Shown: positions 31,592-41,725, counted from the first letter of the stretch. The stretch: 64,000 nucleotides of DNA from CAZPNX01 sp964518765 (GCA_964518765.1 CAZFJC010000014.1:17759-81758); one strand, 5' to 3'. Translations and numbers: made by a program. Notes: a model not told the origin generated them from the sequence alone.

Positions 31592-34297
31592 TCACCAGTT
31601 TACCGTCAGCCCCGCCCGCAGCAGGCGGGGGGCTCCGGTCAGAACCGGGTTTTCGTCGTACTGCTTCCGGAAGAACGACCAGCGGTCATACTGCTCGTCC
31701 ACGGTGAAGACGCCGTCCCCGTTGGCGTCCCCCTCCCGGTCGTAGTAGGGGCTGTCGCTCAGGTAGTCCACCCGGGGCGGCAGAGGCTGCCAATCGTTGG
31801 CGTAGGCGTCATAGGGCCCGATCTCGCGGACTAGGCTGCTGTTGCCGTTGTCCCAGTCGAAGAGGTTGAGGATCTCCAGGGTCAGCCCGGCCCGAAACGG
31901 CCCCAGCTTGAAGGTTTTCGCCAGGCGCATATCAATCTGCTTGGTGGACGGGTAGCGGGCTGAATTGGGTTCCGGCGTCTCCTGGTTGAGCTTGTTAACC
32001 ACCATAGGAGTGTAGGGCAGTCCGCTTCCGAATTGGAAGAAAAGGCTGAGCCGGCTGTCGGCCAGCAGCCAGCGGCTCAGCTGGCTGGCGCCGGTTGGCT
32101 CGCTGTTGAAGACGGAGAACTCGCCTACCAGCTTGTTCCGCTGGTCGAAGTCAAGCGGCACCTCCTTCCGTTCCATGGTGCCCAGCGACTCACCGGTGAC
32201 CGTGGCCAGGTACTGCTCCAGCACCTGGGCGGGGTCGGAGCCGGTGCCTACCGCCCAAGCCAGGCAGTAGCGGACGCTGCCGGTGAAGTGCTTGCCGAAG
32301 TGCTTCCTGGCCGCCAGCTCCAGGCCGGTGGAGTTGGCTTGCTCGATGTTCTCGTACTGGTAGTAGCCCTCCGGGGTGGCCGGCACATAGTTGATGGAGA
32401 TTAGGTCCTTGACGTCCTTGTAGTAGATGGCTACGTCCAGGCTCAGCTCCGGAGTCAGCTCGGTGACGGTGCCGAACTCGATGGAGGTGGTCCGGGGCGG
32501 GTTGAGCGAGGGGTTTCCCAGGATATTGCCCTTGACCTGCTGGGGCCCGGACTTATCGATGTATTGGTAGAGCTGTTGGAACAGGGGCATCTGAAAGAAA
32601 CGTCCGTACCCGAAACGGAAGGTGGTGGTGGTGGAGATCACGTAGGACAGCCCCAGCCTGGGGCTTATGGCCGATTTGGGCCCGGGCCGCAGGCCGTTGC
32701 CCCTGCCCGCCCAGAGGCTGCTGTCGACTTCGCCTACCTTAGGGTCCAGCCGCTGGTAGCGCAGCCCGCCGTTGATGACCAGGCCTTCGTATTCTACCTT
32801 GTCGTGCAGGTAGAACCCCTGGACGCTGGGCCGGCGGTAGTACTCGTCTACGATGGGCTTGCCGGTGGCGGTGGAGTACAGGTGGAAGTTCTTAATAGCG
32901 TACCAGCTGAGCTGGGCTCCAGCCTTGAGCTGGTGGCGGGGGCCGGCCTGGTATAGCAGCTCAGCCTTGGCAAACTTCTCCTCGGTGGAGCGGTCACGGT
33001 ACTGCCAATAGCAGCCATAGCGGTAGAATATCGGCCGGTCGTAGCTGTAGGGATTGTACCCGGCGGTGAACACCAGCTGGCTGTCCTGGCCGTAGTAGAC
33101 CTGGTTGTCCAGGTAGTCGAAGAAGCGGATGTCCTCCCACCAGTGCCGGCCGATATCCCAGAAGGTGTCCCTGACGCCGAAACGGCCCTGGTTATGGAAG
33201 CGTCCCACCGTCATCTGGTAGAAGGCCGACTTGGAGAGCGATTGGTTTAGGCTCAGAGCCGCCAAAGAGCCCTTCCGCAGGTCGGAGCGATAATTGTTGG
33301 GCAGGTAGTACCAGTCGTGGTTATAACGGCTGTACTGGGAGCGCGAGGCGGCCGCCAGAACGCTGAACCGCATCTGGGAGGGAAGTTGGGCGGTGGCCTT
33401 GCCCAACCAGGAATAATCCTGACGGTCCTGGTGGGGCACTAGGCTCCGATGGGGGTCCCAGTCGTCGGTTAGCGAGACCTCGCCAGCCCCGAACACCGTC
33501 AGCCGGCTGCTCCAAAGGGGCCGCCCCCAGTCGGCCTGGAGCGACCTGAAGCCGCGGCCGCTCCGGGGATCGAACAGGGCACCGTCGTTTAACTGAAGGT
33601 TGAACTTGCCGTCCCGTCCATCCTTGACCGAGGCGTTGATGACGCCGGACATGGCCTGACCGTACTCGGCGTTGTAGACCCCGGTCAGCAGGCTGAGCTC
33701 GGAAAGGGCATTGGTGTTCACCAGCAGGCCGGTGTAGCCCTCGGTGGCGTCCTTGACCGAGATCCCGTCGATGAGGTAATCTACCTCGTCGGAGCGTCCC
33801 CCGCGGACGTGAAGCGCCTCGCCTAGGCGAACCACCCCGCTCTGGGCGGCGATGGCCTGTTGGACGTTGTCCCACGGCATCTGCTCCAGTTCCGAGCTCT
33901 GGATGGTCCTCATGGTGGCCGTCAGGTCCTTGTCCACGATCGGCCGCTGGGCCACCACCGTCACCCCGTCAGTTGAGATGGGCTCGACCTTGAGCCGGAA
34001 GTTGATGCGGGTGGTCAGGTCGCGGTTGCAGCGGACGTCGACCACCGTGGTCGGCTGGTAGCCTATCAGGGAGGCCTTCAGCGAATATCTGCCCGGCGGC
34101 AGGTTGATGACGTAGTATTGGCCGTCCTGATCGGTGATGGCGCCGTGCTCCGTCCCCGCCACGCTTATCAGCACACCGATCAGGGGCTCGCCGGTGGCGG
34201 CGTCTACCACCCGGCCGGCAATCTTACCGGTCCCGGCCGCCCAGGCCGTGGCCGTAGTTAAAAAGACCATGGCCGCCAGCAGGCTGATGGCTCTCAT
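31592..34297 (-). CDS. TonB-dependent outer-membrane receptor 1
   Basis: 901 residues. Signal peptide 1-20. A CarboxypepD_reg-like domain (25-105) has GKIAGRVVDAATGEPLIGVLISVAGTEHGAITDQDGQYYVINLPPGRYSLKASLIGY. The plug (about 120-240) has LHVRGGRSDEVDYLIDGISVKD and NAEYGQAMSGVINASVKDG. A 22-strand-type barrel fills the rest, with aromatic girdles and the closing strand ending RAGLTVNW. Such receptors import large or scarce ligands with TonB energy; ligand unknown. A hairpin terminator lies just 20 bp before the start, so expression probably depends on read-through or an unseen promoter. It is shorter than the second receptor at 38702-41725 and clearly diverged from it. Confidence 0.9.
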   Translation of the reverse strand: MRAISLLAAMVFLTTATAWAAGTGKIAGRVVDAATGEPLIGVLISVAGTEHGAITDQDGQYYVINLPPGRYSLKASLIGYQPTTVVDVRCNRDLTTRINFRLKVEPISTDGVTVVAQRPIVDKDLTATMRTIQSSELEQMPWDNVQQAIAAQSGVVRLGEALHVRGGRSDEVDYLIDGISVKDATEGYTGLLVNTNALSELSLLTGVYNAEYGQAMSGVINASVKDGRDGKFNLQLNDGALFDPRSGRGFRSLQADWGRPLWSSRLTVFGAGEVSLTDDWDPHRSLVPHQDRQDYSWLGKATAQLPSQMRFSVLAAASRSQYSRYNHDWYYLPNNYRSDLRKGSLAALSLNQSLSKSAFYQMTVGRFHNQGRFGVRDTFWDIGRHWWEDIRFFDYLDNQVYYGQDSQLVFTAGYNPYSYDRPIFYRYGCYWQYRDRSTEEKFAKAELLYQAGPRHQLKAGAQLSWYAIKNFHLYSTATGKPIVDEYYRRPSVQGFYLHDKVEYEGLVINGGLRYQRLDPKVGEVDSSLWAGRGNGLRPGPKSAISPRLGLSYVISTTTTFRFGYGRFFQMPLFQQLYQYIDKSGPQQVKGNILGNPSLNPPRTTSIEFGTVTELTPELSLDVAIYYKDVKDLISINYVPATPEGYYQYENIEQANSTGLELAARKHFGKHFTGSVRYCLAWAVGTGSDPAQVLEQYLATVTGESLGTMERKEVPLDFDQRNKLVGEFSVFNSEPTGASQLSRWLLADSRLSLFFQFGSGLPYTPMVVNKLNQETPEPNSARYPSTKQIDMRLAKTFKLGPFRAGLTLEILNLFDWDNGNSSLVREIGPYDAYANDWQPLPPRVDYLSDSPYYDREGDANGDGVFTVDEQYDRWSFFRKQYDENPVLTGAPRLLRAGLTVNW

Positions 34298-34313
34298 CGG
34301 TCCTTCGTATATA

Positions 34314-34350
34314 TTGAAAGAGGGGGACGACGGTAGCCGCCGTCCCCCTT
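34314..34350 (-). terminator. Hairpin terminator between PorV-like gene and TonB receptor 1
   Basis: Stem AGGGGGACGRCGG/CCGYCGTCCCCCT with one mismatch and a three-base loop (about 34321-34349), followed on the minus strand by CTTTCAATAT. It would attenuate transcripts coming from the upstream surface genes into the receptor gene. Confidence 0.65.
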
Positions 34351-34380
34351 ATGGATTGTTTCCCCCAGGCTGTGCCCGTT

Positions 34381-35445
34381 TTAGAATCCCAACCCGAGGC
34401 TGAACCGATGGACGTTGTCCAGAAATCCCATGTTGGTATAGGCGTAGTCCAAGGATATCCTGGAGGTCCCGAAGCGGCGGGAGATGCCCATGCCGGCGCT
34501 CATGTTGTCCATGCCCCCCTTGGTCTCGTACCAGTCGGGGTCGTACTTGTAGCCGCCCCTGATGGCCAGCTCGACAATGGGGTTCCTCCAGCCGTACTCC
34601 AGCCCTACCAGCACCTTCTCGTTTCCGTCGTTAGGGTGGATCATCTCGGCGGTGGTGGTCATCAGGTGATCCCGGCCGAACTTGAAGTCATAGGCGGCGC
34701 CGATCTTGAACTGCAGGGGCATGGGGAAGGGCTGGGATTGGATCTCCCACGGGTTGCCCGTGTAGTTGGTCGGCCAGGAGGTATCGGCCCAATCCCGTTG
34801 GAGGTCGATCCCCGAAAACTTGGCATCCCCGCTGTAGTTGACGATGGCCATGCCTATCCGTAGGGTCTTGAACCCGGTCAGGTAGTGGGTCCCCACGTCG
34901 AAGGCCAGCTGGGAGGCCGACATCTCGGCGATCTTCTCCCGGACGTACTTGGCGGTGAAGCCCACGCTGAACTTGTTGGTCAGGCTGCGGGCGTAGGTCA
35001 GGCCCAGGGCCAGGTCGCTGGAGGAGAAGGTGGGCAGGCCCTCGCCCTCGTCCTCCCGGGCCAGGGTGGTGATGTCGTCGATGGTGGTCCGCTGCATGTC
35101 GCCCATGGACAGGAAGGAGGCGCTGATGCCGAAGTTGCCCAGCAGGCCGCCCGGGAAGACGCAGCCGATGTACTCGTTGTTGATGTCCACGAACCAGTTG
35201 GTGTGGGCGAAGGTGGCGCTGATGTTCCGCATGCGGGCTATTCCGGCCGGGTTCCAGTAGAGGGCGGTGGCGTCGTCGGCCACGGCGGTGAAGGCGCCAC
35301 CCATGGCCGAGGCCCTGGCGCCGGCCCCGATCTTCAGGAACTGCATGCCGGAGAAGCCGACCTTCGAGAAACTGGGCTCGGACCAGGCCGAGGTAGCGCC
35401 CAGGACGACGGCGGCCGCCAGCACCAGTGCGAGGTATTTTTTCAT
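34381..35445 (-). CDS. PorV/PorQ-family outer-membrane barrel protein
   Basis: 354 residues. Signal peptide 1-22 (LVLAAAVVLGATSAWS). The family hallmark GARASAMGGAFTAVADDATALYWNPAGIAR is at about 42-70, followed by alternating strands ending in HRFSLGLGF. PorV proteins are 14-strand FadL-like barrels; in Bacteroidetes PorV shuttles substrates of the type IX system and PorQ affects surface attachment. The presence here, next to proteins with type IX-like tails, supports such a pathway. No other por/gld gene is in the window. The gene is between a giant surface protein and a receptor. Confidence 0.85.
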   Translation of the reverse strand: MKKYLALVLAAAVVLGATSAWSEPSFSKVGFSGMQFLKIGAGARASAMGGAFTAVADDATALYWNPAGIARMRNISATFAHTNWFVDINNEYIGCVFPGGLLGNFGISASFLSMGDMQRTTIDDITTLAREDEGEGLPTFSSSDLALGLTYARSLTNKFSVGFTAKYVREKIAEMSASQLAFDVGTHYLTGFKTLRIGMAIVNYSGDAKFSGIDLQRDWADTSWPTNYTGNPWEIQSQPFPMPLQFKIGAAYDFKFGRDHLMTTTAEMIHPNDGNEKVLVGLEYGWRNPIVELAIRGGYKYDPDWYETKGGMDNMSAGMGISRRFGTSRISLDYAYTNMGFLDNVHRFSLGLGF

Positions 35446-35471
35446 CTTATCTAATCTCCTTGTCTTGGGCG

Positions 35472-38400
35472 TTACTTGATGACGGCGAACTTGTCCAACT
35501 TGGTCCCGATGCCGGGGGCGTCTATCTGGTAGATGTAGATGCCGCTGGCGATCCTACGGTTGTAGGTGGTCAGCAGGTCCCAGCGCTCGGTCCCGTCGTT
35601 GTCCACGTAGTTGGCGTCGTGCTGTATCACCTTCACCAGGTCGCCGCCTAAGGTGTAGATGCGGATGGTGCACTTGGCCGGCAGGTGGGTGAAGTAGATG
35701 TTGGGATAGTTCTTGCTGACGTCCCAGTTGGCCCGCACCAGGTAGGGGTTGGGCACCACCTTCACCTTGTCCAACAGGTTCTCGGAGAGGGCCCCCACCT
35801 GTCCGGTGGGCTCGGTGTAGAAGGTGGTGATGTTGCCGTCCACCGGCGGCCGGGGCCCGGAGGTATAGATCCGCCAGACGTCGCCGTTGTCGGGCCGGTT
35901 GGCCCACAACGTCCCGATGCGACGGATCACGTTACCGGCCTTATTGAAATAGACCGACAGCCCGCAGATGTGCATGCCAATGCCGGCCGCTGAGGAGGCC
36001 CCGGTCAGGGTGCTGTCGCAGAAGGATCTGCCGACCGCGTCGGCGGGATTGAAGGCCCAGCCGCTGGTGGTCATGCTCTTCTTGGTGAGCGTGTCCAGAG
36101 GCACCTCGATATTGTTGGTCAGGTCCCACACCTGGGCCCGGAGGATGTTGCGCAGGACTCCGGACACCCGCAGGGTGTCCTCCTGCCAGCGGATCTCGAA
36201 GTCCGAGCCCCGCCACTGCCACAGGCAGTTCTTGGCGTCGAAGATAGACGCCTGTAAGGCCGTGGTGACGCTGTCAGGCGGATAGGTCCTGGATCCATTG
36301 CCCTCCAAGATCACCAGGCTGTCGATGACGCAGTCCGCCTTCTTCCACTCCACCCAGGGCTTGAAGACCACCCCGCCGAAGTAGAGCTGATCGTCGATGG
36401 TTCCGGATGGCTCTTGGTAGTACGTCCCCGTCTTGTCGATCTGGATGTTGGTCTTGAGGTTGGTGGAGTCTATCAGCGTCCCGCCGTGGTAGAGAAAGGC
36501 CCGGTAGTTCGGCAGATAGTAGGTACTACCCCCGGTGGTTCTCTGCCATTTTTCCGTCTTCCAAACCAACCTGAAGGAATCGGTCTTCACCAGGCCAGGG
36601 CTGGCTACCTCCAGCAGGTAGTTGAAGTCGGTGGAGCCGCCAGATCTTTCGTCTGCCCCGCCCAGGTTGCTGTAACGAACGGCAGCCGGCTTCCAGTCGG
36701 CATTCTCGGTATGGGCCACCGCGTAGACCGCGTTCTCGGTGGGGTTGGTCATCAGGAAGGTGGGGCACTTGTGGGTGTAGTAGGCGTTGGACTGGAAATC
36801 GTAAGCCACCAGGCCGTAGTAGTAGCCCAGCCCGTTGACCACGTTGCTGTCCACGAAGGTGTAGATCAGACCCCGGTCGCTGCCGATGGTGTCCCACACC
36901 CCCAGCTGGACCGACCCCGACGGGGTCAGGTGGTAGGCGGTGGTGAAGTTGGGGACGATCTGGACGCCGTCCTTCTTGTCGAACATGTAGCCGCCGCCGC
37001 CGCTGTAGCTGCAGGTGGCCGCGCTGTAGGTGGTGTCCTGGTTCTGGAAGCGTCCGCCCAGGGCCACGCGCTTGTTGGGATCCATCAGCTCGGCCAAGGT
37101 CCTGGCCCGGTAGAGGATGTAACCCTGGAAGTCGTAGGCTTTGTACATCGACTTCTGGTTGAACCGGGAGGCCACGGTGTCGGTGCCGCCGGCCGGATTG
37201 GGATCCCCCTTGGCTATCTTAACGGTGGTGGTGGTGCCGGTCTTGATCTCGAAGCTGTCCACCAGATGCTTGTCGGTCAGGTACTGCCAGCCGCCCTTGT
37301 AGTAGGTGTACCAGGCGGTGGTGTCTGGTATCTTGTAGTAGTAGGCGTCGGCCGAATCCTCGGCCAGGGTGTTCCAGGTGATGCGGATGTGCTTATCTCC
37401 GGCCACCACCGTCAGCTGCGGAGCCATCGGCGGGTTGGAAAGCTCAAAGTCGTTGTTGAATATCTCCTGGGCCACGTCCGAGGCTATCTTCAGGGCTGTG
37501 GTGTCCCAGGCGGCCATGGTCCCCACGCACAGGGTGGTAATGGTGTCCGGGCTTCCCGAGCCCCTAGCCTTTAGGATGAACGGCCCCGATCCCTGGATGA
37601 AGCGCTTGTCGCCCGCGCTCTCCGCCCCGAACTGGTCGTAAGCGTCCAAGGTGCCGGACAGCCAGTCCACGCCTTCCATGGCCAGGTAGCGCTCCTCGTC
37701 TGTCTTGGGGTCGATGGAGATGGTGAAGATGGTGAAGCAGGTCATTCCCAGCATGGAGTCGGGCTGGATGCTGTGGGGATACTGGTCGTCCACGATGTTG
37801 ACCACCTCCCCGGTGTTGTTCCGCGGCCCCTGGAAGAAGCGGAAGCCCACCACCCCGGTCCTGGGCCAGCCCGGCTCTTCGGTGGCCTGGAATTGCATTC
37901 CCAGGTTGCGCTGGTAGTCGAAGGTGGTCCGGTCGTTGGCCGAGGTGCCCGACTCGTTGCCGATGTCGCAGTCGATGCCCGGGCCTATGTAGCAGTTGCT
38001 CAGGTCGTAGTTGTTGGTGTTCTTGACGTTGAAGAAAAAGAAGACGATGTCGTTGTTGTCGGCGTAGTTCCAGGCATAGGTCACCTGTTCGATCACCACG
38101 TTCAGCCGGGACTCGCCGGACCAGGTGTACTGCGGGTTCATGTCGCTGTACTTGCAGTAGCTGTCCTGGCGCGACTTGATCAGCTTCTTGCCGTCCGCGT
38201 CCAGCCGGGGCCAATCCAGGACGTCGCCGGGCTCGGTGGAGAGGTAGACCCGGGAGGCCGGATCGGAGAGCCACCCATTCCAGTCCTCGGTCCTCGGATT
38301 CACCGGCCCCATCTCGCTCTGGCCCGAGTTGGGGTTGTAGCCGCAGGCCACCGCCCGGGCGCCCGAGGAGTTGGTGCCGGCTATCCACACCCCGGCCCCG

Positions 38401-38642
38401 TAGATGTAGTTGTAGCCCGTCCCTCCCCAGAAGCCGCCGCTGCCGCCCTGGGTGGGGTTGACGAACGGGCCGTAGTTGGTGCAGTAGATCCTCCAGGCGT
38501 TGATGTCCAGCAGCCTCTGCGACATCATCTTGCTCTGGGCCTGCGGCTGTTGGACGGTGCCGGCAGCCGTGGCCGCCCAGGCAACCGCGGACAGGACCAG
38601 GAGCCCCAGGGCCAGCGCCGCTATTCTCTTCCTACCTGCCAT
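35472..38642 (-). CDS. Large secreted surface protein with C-terminal sorting-like domain
   Basis: 1,056 residues from MAGRKRIAALALGLLVLSAVAWAATA (signal peptide 1-26); the ATG at 38642 follows GGAGG. The N-terminal part reads like a secreted beta-rich domain (RIYCTNYGPFVNPTQGGSGGFWGGTGYNYIYGAGVWIAGT). A fibronectin-like region lies near 405-520. The C-terminus (about 960-1056) has VVPNPYLVRANW, PAKCTIRIYTLGGDLVKVI and IASGIYIYQIDAPGIGTKLDKFAVIK, an FlgD-Ig/type IX-like tail common in FCB candidate phyla. No enzyme motif recognised. It is between TonB receptor 2 and the PorV-like gene; an exported substrate or scaffold is a fair guess. Confidence 0.75.
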   Translation of the reverse strand: MAGRKRIAALALGLLVLSAVAWAATAAGTVQQPQAQSKMMSQRLLDINAWRIYCTNYGPFVNPTQGGSGGFWGGTGYNYIYGAGVWIAGTNSSGARAVACGYNPNSGQSEMGPVNPRTEDWNGWLSDPASRVYLSTEPGDVLDWPRLDADGKKLIKSRQDSYCKYSDMNPQYTWSGESRLNVVIEQVTYAWNYADNNDIVFFFFNVKNTNNYDLSNCYIGPGIDCDIGNESGTSANDRTTFDYQRNLGMQFQATEEPGWPRTGVVGFRFFQGPRNNTGEVVNIVDDQYPHSIQPDSMLGMTCFTIFTISIDPKTDEERYLAMEGVDWLSGTLDAYDQFGAESAGDKRFIQGSGPFILKARGSGSPDTITTLCVGTMAAWDTTALKIASDVAQEIFNNDFELSNPPMAPQLTVVAGDKHIRITWNTLAEDSADAYYYKIPDTTAWYTYYKGGWQYLTDKHLVDSFEIKTGTTTTVKIAKGDPNPAGGTDTVASRFNQKSMYKAYDFQGYILYRARTLAELMDPNKRVALGGRFQNQDTTYSAATCSYSGGGGYMFDKKDGVQIVPNFTTAYHLTPSGSVQLGVWDTIGSDRGLIYTFVDSNVVNGLGYYYGLVAYDFQSNAYYTHKCPTFLMTNPTENAVYAVAHTENADWKPAAVRYSNLGGADERSGGSTDFNYLLEVASPGLVKTDSFRLVWKTEKWQRTTGGSTYYLPNYRAFLYHGGTLIDSTNLKTNIQIDKTGTYYQEPSGTIDDQLYFGGVVFKPWVEWKKADCVIDSLVILEGNGSRTYPPDSVTTALQASIFDAKNCLWQWRGSDFEIRWQEDTLRVSGVLRNILRAQVWDLTNNIEVPLDTLTKKSMTTSGWAFNPADAVGRSFCDSTLTGASSAAGIGMHICGLSVYFNKAGNVIRRIGTLWANRPDNGDVWRIYTSGPRPPVDGNITTFYTEPTGQVGALSENLLDKVKVVPNPYLVRANWDVSKNYPNIYFTHLPAKCTIRIYTLGGDLVKVIQHDANYVDNDGTERWDLLTTYNRRIASGIYIYQIDAPGIGTKLDKFAVIK

Positions 38643-38701
38643 GTATATGACCTCCATTCTCATTGTTTTCGGTTCGGCTTCCCATTACTTTATCATCCCG
38701 C

Positions 38702-41700
38702 TCAGAAAGAGAAGGTCACAAAGAATCTCATCCGACGGGGGCCGTCATAGGCCCTGGTGCTCGGTTCCCGGCCGCCGCTGAACGGGTCGGTGATGTAGTC
38801 TCGATACGCCTCCAAGTAGGTGATGTACTTCTCGTTCTGGTCGATCTCCCCGTTGCCGTCCAGGTCACGCCACTTGCTGTAGTATGGATTGGGGACCATC
38901 ACCGGGTTGCCGTCGCCGTCTAGAGTGTAATAGGTGCTGTCCGGAATGGCGGTGGGCGAAAAGTCGTTGAGGGTGATGTAGGCCCCGTCGTTGACGGGGT
39001 CGCCGGTGGTGGCGTAGACGTTCTGGACGTTCTTGCGGTTGAAGACGTTGAACATCTCCAGGTTCAGCGACATGTTGGCGCCTAGTAGCTTGAAGCCCTT
39101 GGTGAGCAACAGGTCGGTGTTCCAGGTCCAGGGCATCCTGGCGGCGTTGATGTCGGTCAGGGGCCGCTGCTTGCTGTCCTTCTTGGTGTAGGGCAGGCCG
39201 CTGCCGATGTTGGTCAGCAGGTTGAGGGAGACGTTGGCCAGCGGTCTGAACTTGCCTAGGGCCGGGCCGAACTTCTCGTCGAAGTCGAAATTGGTGGTCA
39301 GCGAGATGGTGTGTCTCTGATCGAACTCCAGGAAGTTGTCGTTGCTGGGGTTGGGGTACGGCTTGCCGGTGGCCGGGTCGGTCCCCAGATAGTAGTACCA
39401 ATAGCTGTAGCCCTCGTAGGCGTTGGAGGCCGTGCCCTTGGCCAGCGACAGGGTGTAGGCTAGACGGCCCGAAAAGATGTCCTTGCCCGGCCTCTTCTGC
39501 ATGGAGATCTCCACGCCTTTGGTGTTTCCGTACTCGGCGTTGACCAGGGCGGTGTAGTCCAAGCCGGTGCCCATCTCCCTGGTGTCGGAGACCAGCCGGG
39601 TGCCCATCAGGTCGAAGATGTCCTTGTAGAATATAGTGATGTCTCCGGCCACGTTCTCCGAAAACTGGTGGGAGAAGCCGGCCTCGTAGGCGATGGTCCT
39701 CTGCACCTCCAGGTCCGGGTCGCCCATGATGGAGTTGCCCCGGGTGATGTCGGCCTGCAGGGACTCGTAGAGGTATTGCAGCTGGGGCTGCTGGAAGAAG
39801 TGCCCGTAGCTGACGTGGAGCACCGTCCTCTCGGTGATGGGGTGGGAGATGCCCAGCCGGGGCGAGAGCTTGTACTTGGGCTTGGCGTTCACGTAGGAGG
39901 CGGTGTCGGTCAGGTTGAAGTAGTCGACCTTCTTCTTGGCCTTGGAGTTGAGATAATCGAAACGCAGGCCGGCGTTGACGATGAATCCCTCGAACTCCAG
40001 CTTGTCCTGGATGTAGGCGGCCCCGGTGATCGGCTTGAACTCGTAGTAGTCCTTGAACGGCTCCGGGTTCCAAGGCAGAGAGTTCGACTTCAGATAAATG
40101 TCGTGCAGCTTGAAATCCACCCCGGCCTGGACCAGGTTAAAGCGGTCCACCTGGGAGGTGATGTCCAGCTTGCCCGCCTTGTATTTGACGTCGTGTTTCT
40201 CCCACAGCCGGGCCAGTCCGTCGGTGTAGAAGATGCCGGACACGCCGTAGGGGTTGTCCACGTCGTTGGCGTTGTACTCTTTGCCCTCGTAGTCGTCGTA
40301 CATGCTGTCCCCGTCAGCGTCTTCATCCGACAGGAAGACGTAGTCCTCCCACCAGCTGCGGTCCTTCTCGGCCACCGTGTCCTTGACCCCGGTCATGGTC
40401 ATGTTGCGGAAGGTGTTCAGGATCAGGGTGTAGAAGGTCCTGTTGTTCAGCTGATGCCGCCAGGTCAGGTTGAATTGGTTGGCCTTGGATAGATACGAGT
40501 AATAGCCGCCCAGATTGTATTTAAAGCTGGCGGTGTAGCTCTCGTTCTGGTCGCGATTGGCCAGCCCGCCCAGGGATATCTTGATGTTGGCGCCGGGGAT
40601 CTTATAGCTGAGCTTGCCCTGCAGGCGGTAGTTCTGCAGCTGTCCATGGGGCAGGTAATCCTTATCATATTCCTTCCATCCCCTGATGGTCCCCTTTTCG
40701 ATGCGCCTGGCCCTCTCCGCCTCCCAGCTGGCGTCAGGGGAATCCACCCAGCCGCCAGCCCAGGCGTTGGTCAGGGTGTCCCATTCCGACTGGCTGAAGC
40801 GCAGGGTGTCGGCCCAGAAATAGTCCTTGCTGGGGTCGTGCTCGTAGTATTTGTCCGGCATAATGCAGGGCCGGGCGTCGTCGGTGTTCCTCATCTCGCC
40901 GGACAGGAAGTACGAAAGGTTCTTCAGGCCGGGCACCGGCCCGCCGAAGCTGGCCTCCAGCCGGTTCTCGTGCCGGCTGTTGTCCATCAGCAGCTCGTCG
41001 GTGGTGTACTTCAGGAAGACGTCGTGCTTGTCGGCCCCCTCCTTGGTGACCACGTTCATCACCCCGGACATGGCTTCGCCGTATTCGGCGTTGAAGCCGC
41101 CGGTGATGACCATTACCTCCTGGATGGCGGCGGTGTTGACCTGAGCCCCCTGGCTCCCGTCCAGGGCGTTGGTCACCGAGACGCCGTCGATGAAGACCAC
41201 CATCTCGTCCGAGCGGCCGCCGCGGACGTTCATCTGGCCGCCGGCGTTGACCACCCCGGCGGTGTTGGCCACCACGTTGTTGGTGCTGGCGGCCGGCATG
41301 GCCATGATCTCCTGGGCCGAGGTCACCCGGGTGGTGGTGGTGGCGTCCGGGATGACCATCTGGCGCTTGGCCTCGACCACCACCCCCTTGATCTCCAGCA
41401 CCGTCGGCTTGAGTCTGAAGTTGACGGTGGTGGTCAGGTCCATGATGACCTTGACGTTGGTTACCGTCATCGGGTCGTAGCCCATCATGCGGGTCTGGAC
41501 AGAATAGGTGGCTACCGGAACGTTGACGATGATGAACCTCCCGTCAAGGTCGGTGTTGGCGCCCATAGTGGTGCCCAGAACGGTGACCACAGCCCCGGGC
41601 AGGGGTTCCTTGGTGTCGGCGTCGATCACCACCCCCACCAGCTTGCCGGTGGTGGCGCCCCAGGCCGTTCCGACGGCCGTCACCAGGCACAGTGCCGCTG

Positions 41701-41725
41701 CCAGAAGTAACCTGAACTGTTTCAT
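38702..41725 (-). CDS. TonB-dependent outer-membrane receptor 2
   Basis: 1,007 residues from MKQFRLLLAAALCLVTAVGTAWG (signal peptide), ATG at 41725 behind GGAGG. A carboxypeptidase-regulatory-like domain follows (GKLVGVVIDADTKEPLPGAVVTVLGTTMGANTDLDGRF). The plug has MNVRGGRSDEMVVFIDGVSVTNAL and NAEYGEAMSGVMNVVTKEG. The barrel ends in GPRRMRFFVTFSF with the terminal aromatic needed for assembly. Residues DADGDSMYDDYEGKEYNAND and DLDGNGEIDQNEKY resemble EF-hand calcium loops on external loops, which is unusual. It is the first gene of the surface operon behind the BNR-like gene at 41977. Confidence 0.9.
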   Translation of the reverse strand: MKQFRLLLAAALCLVTAVGTAWGATTGKLVGVVIDADTKEPLPGAVVTVLGTTMGANTDLDGRFIIVNVPVATYSVQTRMMGYDPMTVTNVKVIMDLTTTVNFRLKPTVLEIKGVVVEAKRQMVIPDATTTTRVTSAQEIMAMPAASTNNVVANTAGVVNAGGQMNVRGGRSDEMVVFIDGVSVTNALDGSQGAQVNTAAIQEVMVITGGFNAEYGEAMSGVMNVVTKEGADKHDVFLKYTTDELLMDNSRHENRLEASFGGPVPGLKNLSYFLSGEMRNTDDARPCIMPDKYYEHDPSKDYFWADTLRFSQSEWDTLTNAWAGGWVDSPDASWEAERARRIEKGTIRGWKEYDKDYLPHGQLQNYRLQGKLSYKIPGANIKISLGGLANRDQNESYTASFKYNLGGYYSYLSKANQFNLTWRHQLNNRTFYTLILNTFRNMTMTGVKDTVAEKDRSWWEDYVFLSDEDADGDSMYDDYEGKEYNANDVDNPYGVSGIFYTDGLARLWEKHDVKYKAGKLDITSQVDRFNLVQAGVDFKLHDIYLKSNSLPWNPEPFKDYYEFKPITGAAYIQDKLEFEGFIVNAGLRFDYLNSKAKKKVDYFNLTDTASYVNAKPKYKLSPRLGISHPITERTVLHVSYGHFFQQPQLQYLYESLQADITRGNSIMGDPDLEVQRTIAYEAGFSHQFSENVAGDITIFYKDIFDLMGTRLVSDTREMGTGLDYTALVNAEYGNTKGVEISMQKRPGKDIFSGRLAYTLSLAKGTASNAYEGYSYWYYYLGTDPATGKPYPNPSNDNFLEFDQRHTISLTTNFDFDEKFGPALGKFRPLANVSLNLLTNIGSGLPYTKKDSKQRPLTDINAARMPWTWNTDLLLTKGFKLLGANMSLNLEMFNVFNRKNVQNVYATTGDPVNDGAYITLNDFSPTAIPDSTYYTLDGDGNPVMVPNPYYSKWRDLDGNGEIDQNEKYITYLEAYRDYITDPFSGGREPSTRAYDGPRRMRFFVTFSF

